Source: Halichondria panicea (Eukaryota; Porifera; Demospongiae; Suberitida; Halichondriidae). From it: DNA of 64,000 nt. Where the stretch lies: NCBI RefSeq assembly GCF_963675165.1, contig NC_087392.1, positions 2,805,001 through 2,869,000 of the forward strand, read 5' to 3'. Below the pieces are notes generated by a model. It ran no database searches. It saw only the letters and a program-made list of their open reading frames with translations, and had not been told where the DNA came from. Positions 59,474 through 64,000 of this stretch are shown in pieces (the stretch's first letter is position 1; every line of letters starts with the position of its first letter). A program made the translations under genes and the position numbers.

Positions 59474-61027
59474 ATGGATGGAAATCAGCTGTGTGAAGTT
59501 TGTCATCAACAAAGTCACAAGTATAAATGCCCTGGATGTGCCAAAAAGTCCTGTAGGTAAGTGCAAAACGGTAGCCCTATACTCAGGATAACTTCACTTG
59601 TATATAGCATGCATTCATTGAATGCATGCTACATTTCAGTTATCCTGAGTGCAAGAGAACAATACCCATTTCATTTCACGTAGTACATGCGTAACGAACC
59701 TGAGTGGATCAGCATGAATGTATCGTTTGGAATTACGTATGATTATCATGTACAGTGTGGAGTGTGTCAAAAGGCACAAGGTAGAGTTTGTGTGTTCTGG
59801 AAGGAGGTGCAAGTCCAGCTTTGTTAAGCTGTCAAATTTCAATGACAATCAGCTACATTCAGGTTTGTAGGCCTACCTTCATTAATAATTTGTTAAGGAT
59901 GCTAGAGCGAGATTATGTGGCACAGTATGTATCAACCCTTCATTAGACTATTACTTCTTGGAGGATGTGTCGCGATATGTTGACTCTACACTTCGAGAGC
60001 GTATCCAAAGCAACAAACACCACAAGGATTCTAATCAGATATCTCAACAGGTAACGACCCAGTAGTATAACTAAATTTAGTTTTATGAACTGTATATATC
60101 TAGATGCACTGGTTGAGGGTACATGCTGGTAGACGTTCAATCCACTTTCTTTCTCAACCTCCTGGAATGGCTAAGCACAAAATCAACCGCTCAAAAACAA
60201 TTCGAACTAAAGAGTAAGTGGAAGTAATATTGGGGTGTCTTATGTGATTGAAATAGCACTCCGTGTTTCTTATAATGATATAGTGGTAAATGGTCAATTT
60301 GTTGGACAGTACGACTCATCTTTAGAGACACAGACGTTGACTGTATTGAGCACAAGTAAGTTGCTTCTTGAATCAAGTGTCCCTGAGTACTTATTGTTTG
60401 CTCTGCATAGTGTACCTGAGGGCGTAGTACTAGTAGATCTGCTGAACAGGTTTGTACATCCGACAAAAAGCGATCCTATCCTCAGACACAGGTGGGTTTG
60501 TTTGCTGTCATGATTAAGCTGTTAAGCACTGCTCCATACCATATAGGTTGCGGCTGTATTCACAAGAAGATGGCATGCACCAACTGCAAGTCTTACTTAA
60601 AAATGAAACTTCTCCTATAAATTCAAGGTTAGAGGTGATGTTTAGAAATTTGGTTTGGTGTACTAAATGCATGGTATTGACGACTGTTAATTCCTGATTT
60701 TACAAATGTATATACATAACCACATGTACTACCCCCAGCAATGAAGTATTGGATATTCAGAAGACACTTTGTGACAATTTTCAAGACAAAACTATTGTGG
60801 AATTTCCTGTCATGATCATCGGGAACAAAGATACGCACACTTCACCTGTAGAAAATAGCCCTGTCAATAACAGTAAAAGTCCTCTTTCTGAGGCTAGCCC
60901 AGTGATCATGGATATAAGTGAAAGTCCAGTTGAAGTGCACAGTGATTGGTCAGACTATGAGGAAGGGGAAGTGCGAGAAGCTGTGTCCTCTCTCCAGCTT
61001 ATTGCTCAAGAATATGGCGATGACTAG
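59474..61027 (+). CDS. ZNHIT6: Box C/D snoRNP assembly protein BCD1
   Basis: Assembly factor for box C/D snoRNPs, acting in the nucleus with the R2TP/NUFIP machinery. The start is MDGNQLCEVCHQQSHKYKCP. The HIT zinc finger is CEVC, CPGCAKKSC, SVECVKRHKVEFVCSG over exons 1-2. The following SSFVKLSNFNDNQLHS and DYYFLEDVSRYVDSTLRERI correspond to the FLEDV region typical of ZNHIT6/BCD1. Next are LRVHAGRRSIHFLSQPPGMA and KINRSKTIRTK, then a domain with LETQTLTVLSTSKLLLESSV, VPEGVVLVDLLNRFVHPTKS and RLRLYSQEDGMHQLQVLLKN. The acidic C-terminus is SDWSDYEEGEV...EYGDD. Its length and order fit a compact BCD1. It is convergent with the oxidoreductase gene. Confidence 0.88.
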
Positions 61028-61494
61028 TGTAAAACAATGTAGGCTTTTTATAAGATTTGTTTTTTGGTTGAATGATCAATTTCTAAGTTGTAGCAACTTT
61101 TGTTGCTTAGTGTAAGTGAAGTGTGTGTCATTCTCTGTCTCCACACAATGTCATGTACATGTACATTATAGTTACGGCATTCACTGAACCTTGTAGATTA
61201 TGTTTGATGAATCAGGCAATTTATTTCATAATGGCGGTTTTTGATCATGCATCGATTCCAGGCCGCGAAGAGAAAAGCACAGCATGGTATCAGATACATT
61301 TTTTTGCCGATCCTCACCTGATAGGCCAAATTAATGTCCACCAATAATTATACATGCCAGACGATAACTAAATACTAGTAAGGCACTGCATTAGACCTAT
61401 GCATTCAGATCGAGATTACACCAGCTGTGTTGTTCAGCTCTTCAACCTGAGGCTCACATTTATGATGTAATTAGAAATTATATACACGCATTTG
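61028..61494. other. Intergenic region between convergent genes
   Basis: Holds the 3' ends of BCD1 and the oxidoreductase. No ORF or RNA gene was recognised. CCAGGCCGCGAAGAG at ~61259 recalls the motif at 52613 and 54754. Confidence 0.5.
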
Positions 61495-62869
61495 CTAGCT
61501 CACTTCACTCTGACTACTAGTGTCAAACAAATTGTCCAGTGTTGTTTGTTCCCATTTTCTAGTGCGCACAGACTTGTACACTGCTTTTGCTACTAGAACT
61601 TCCCCAAGTGCTTCCTTGCAGCTATCCACACCTCTTTGTCCTTTGTGGATGGCCTTTAGAAACTCCTTCATTTGCTGTGAAAACCCTTTGTTGTATCCAC
61701 CAAGAGAGTCAAAACGTTTTCCTTCTGAGTTATTTATAGTTATAACACTCATCCCTCCCGAAAAATCACCGTCGATTGTGATTTCACCCTGAAACAACAG
61801 AGTGTATGTCAATCACATTATCACGATTCACCTACTGTTAGATTAGCTCCACCTTTTCTCCAAATATTTGGAAGAATGGAAGTGGATGCATAGGAATACC
61901 GTTTCTATGGCAATACAGAGAGGCTGTGATCCCACTTGAGAATTGGAGGAGAACACTAGCTAGAATTTCACCTGTACGCTGCTGCAAAGGGTGACACACC
62001 ACACCAACTACTTCCTTGACATCCCCAAACCTATAACATTAAAAGAGAAAATACAGTGCAAGCTCCCAATCGACCTCTATGCAATACATATTCTGTTACT
62101 AAACATACCAGGTCCTTAACGGCCTGACCCAATGAGTGGCTCCATCCATCAATACACCTCCTCCCACTTTCTCACGGTCACATCTCCAGTCATCCTCTGC
62201 CGTAGTACCAAAGGTAGTATTGAACGCACTGCAAGCTGATTCCCAGTAGTTAGCCTTCGCAAACAATGGCTGCCCTATTTCACCAGATTCAATCAACTCC
62301 TTCGCTTTTACCACCTGCAGCATTCCACCATGAATCAAGCCTTAGTTTTTTTTTTATAGTTTACCTCAGGCCAATAAGCAGACTGTTCTCCAATCATAAG
62401 CACTGCATCTGCCTTTTCAGCCACCCTCATTAGTTCGACACAGGAGGAAAGAGTGTGAGCAAGTGGCTTCTCAAGTAGTACGTGCTTTCCTGCCAGCAGG
62501 CACTCGGTGGTGTATGGCTCATGAAGGTGATGAGGGAGCATGATTACAGCAGCATCAAACTGTCCCCAGTGCAAACAGTCAGCTAAAGACGTGAAAACCT
62601 GTATTGAACACATTGAGCACGGAATGACAGTGTTGGCTAATTAAAGTGTCCATTGCAATGCTTTACTTTGTAACTATGCAGTAGCGATCTACCTTGCAAT
62701 CAGACACCTTTGGGAGAGATGCAACTAGCGCTTCAGCTGTGTCCAAGTTCTTGTCCACAGCCCCACAAACACTATAGGCATAGCCACTCTCTTGCAATGC
62801 TCTTAAGTGGTGTCTAGCAATGAGGCCACAACCAACAAAGACTAGTCTCACAGTTTCCCCACTTGCCAT
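61495..62869 (-). CDS. Gfo/Idh/MocA-family NAD(P)-dependent oxidoreductase
   Basis: Family of dehydrogenases acting on sugars, inositols and related polyols; the substrate of this one is unknown. The start at 62869, MASGETVRLVFVGCGLIARH, shows the Rossmann GxGxxx(H) nucleotide loop. Next come DAAVIMLPHHLHEPYTTECL, the family signature HVLLEKPLAHTLSSCVE, MIGEQSAYWPE, VVKAKELIESGEIGQPLFAK and the catalytic-region GGGVLMDGATHWV with histidine. The C-terminal beta-sheet domain includes ITASLYCHRNGIPMHPLPFF and GYNKGFSQQMKEFLKAIHKG, and the end is SSQSEVS at 61495. Several short introns are present. It is divergent with the CNNM-like gene, starts 240 bp apart. Confidence 0.93.
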
Positions 62870-63109
62870 CGGTTTAACACCAGGTACGTATTATTCCTCC
62901 CCTTTTCAGTTTTGGATCCACTCATGAGTCATGACTGTTGTCAGCTTTATCATGATCATGATCTCACCGATCTCTTGCATCACACTTGAACTCGGGATCA
63001 GATCAGATGACCATTACCTTTTATAATTATTAGCTGTAGACAGAGCTAGCTAGAGAGCTGTAGATCTCAAAATTGAAAAGAACATACGTACATCTACACA
63101 TACGTACAC
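62870..63109. promoter_or_regulatory. Putative bidirectional promoter, oxidoreductase / CNNM-like
   Basis: 240 bp between divergent starts. Contains TGACTGTTGTCA-like palindromic and TCATGATCATGATC tracts, and TAGATCTC at ~63061. Confidence 0.45.
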
Positions 63110-64000
63110 ATGGAAGAGACAGTTTTATGTTACTTTGAAGACCCTGAGAATTTGACTGTTGTGTGCAATGGTGTCCAATACAAAGAAGAGGATATCATTG
63201 AACCTTCAGATTTCCTGTTCTGGTTGTACCTTATCTTGTATGGGGCATTGGTTTGTTTTGCTGGTGAGTCAGACTCTGTACACAACTTAACTCACTCTGC
63301 AAAGCATACCATAGCTACTTGCATACAAGTTCCCTCAGTACAATCACTAACACGTCCTCCAACTTTGAAGTAGAACCGTTACAGTCTGCTGCAGCCAGAG
63401 CCACTAGTTTAATTGAGCAGTGTTCGACGTCGTCCTTTTTTTCTCCAAAATCTCAACGTGACCCGATTAGAGCCTCGCTTCGCTCGGAATTAATAAAAGG
63501 AAAATTGTACCAGGAATTCATTAATAAGAGGAGTATCTAATTCCCACGTACATTCCATTCTACATCTAGGACTGAATACGTGTACCGTAACGTGATTTGT
63601 ACTACAACTGCCATAGTTACAAAAATTTACTTGGCGCTCAATTGGAGGTAAAATTTGGACTTAGCGCTTCTATTAGGGTGGCGCTGTACCCATTCCCTTG
63701 ACTGTGGTTCGCTGGATAGTCATTCGTGCTCGTGACGATGCTACCTTAAAATCACTATCGCCGTTATTACCCCTATGCGTTATTATTCCTGTACTTATGT
63801 ATGGCTAGCTATACACTGTATATACACCGTTTTAACCTACTCCTTGAATTGGTTGTTATGCAATAGAGCTGTGGCAATAGTGCTTACAAGTTCCTCATAA
63901 TGTGTATCTAATGGTGCGCATTCCTTCTATTCAGGTCTGATGTCAGGCCTGACGATGGGTCTGCTCTCCCTGGACATCATGTCTCTTGAGGTGCTCAAGA
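63110..64000 (+). CDS. CNNM-type metal transporter (DUF21), 5' part only
   Basis: Membrane protein of the CNNM/ancient-conserved-domain family, linked to magnesium homeostasis. Exon 1 (63110-63264) gives MEETVLCYFEDPENLTVVCN, a short extracellular stretch and the first helix FLFWLYLILYGALVCFAG. Exon 2 starts after the acceptor near 63934; the split glycine codon rebuilds FAGLMSGLTMGLLSLDIMSL, the hallmark of the DUF21 transmembrane domain, and continues EVLK to the window edge. The intervening ~670-bp intron holds no coding exon that keeps frame. The extracellular N-terminal domain is much shorter than in vertebrate CNNM2/4, which agrees with DUF21-only family members. CBS domains would follow outside the window. 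Confidence 0.88.
63265..63933. other. Long intron of the CNNM-like gene
   Basis: Contains a stretch with GCCTCGCTTCGCTCGGAATT and other GC-rich blocks that resemble repetitive DNA, and an open frame at ~63319-63540 without recognisable homology or splice continuity. Nothing else seen. Confidence 0.45.

Noticed and set aside
63319-63540. Open frame within the CNNM intron
   Set aside because: Joining exon 1 directly to the exon at ~63934 restores the DUF21 signature with a split glycine codon. The intronic frame has no homology and would disrupt it.

Overview
This is nuclear DNA from an early-branching animal. Metazoan families are present (cyclic-nucleotide-gated channel, ZC4H2, CNNM, a trefoil/GH31 pair, and a protein with a death-effector-like domain plus a MATH domain). 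About 18 genes sit in 64 kb, most with short GT-AG introns of roughly 50-300 bp. The DNA is AT-rich and full of small inverted-repeat elements. A demosponge (Amphimedon-like) fits best, but that is an inference from compactness and gene content, not a sequence match.

Layout, left to right: cytosolic-type acetoacetyl-CoA thiolase (-, cut by the left edge); NDUFB4-like complex I subunit (+); a repeat/coiled-coil protein with repeated CDK-like TPKR sites (-); CTP synthase (-); MCM8 helicase (+) with a tRNA-Gln(CTG) in an intron; adrenodoxin-type ferredoxin (-); PNPLA8-like patatin phospholipase (-); a 287-aa STI1-like protein (+); a giant ~3124-aa IPT/TIG-repeat transmembrane receptor (-); a 905-aa basic/proline-rich protein with endocytic motifs (+); two tandem trefoil + GH31 glucosidases (+,+); a DED-linker-MATH adaptor (-); ZC4H2 (+); an intronless CNG-type channel (-); a decayed retroelement; ZMPSTE24 CAAX protease (+); BCD1/ZNHIT6 (+); a Gfo/Idh/MocA oxidoreductase (-); and the 5' end of a CNNM-type transporter (+, cut by the right edge).

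Organisation is strikingly regular. Six gene pairs are divergent with only about 240-315 bp between start codons, and five pairs are convergent with stops about 56-470 bp apart, so most promoters here are probably bidirectional.

The most interesting items are the DED-MATH adaptor, the giant IPT receptor with a tyrosine/proline-rich tail (most of it in one 7.5-kb exon), an in-frame TGA inside a splice-flanked segment of the first GH31 gene, the intronless CNG channel with an altered pore filter, and a set of well-delimited small mobile elements. The last group includes a piggyBac-like element nested in a hAT-like one and a 47-bp hairpin insertion with a target duplication.

Exon boundaries were read by eye from splice consensus and reading-frame continuity. 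Where the summed exons are a multiple of three this is stated.
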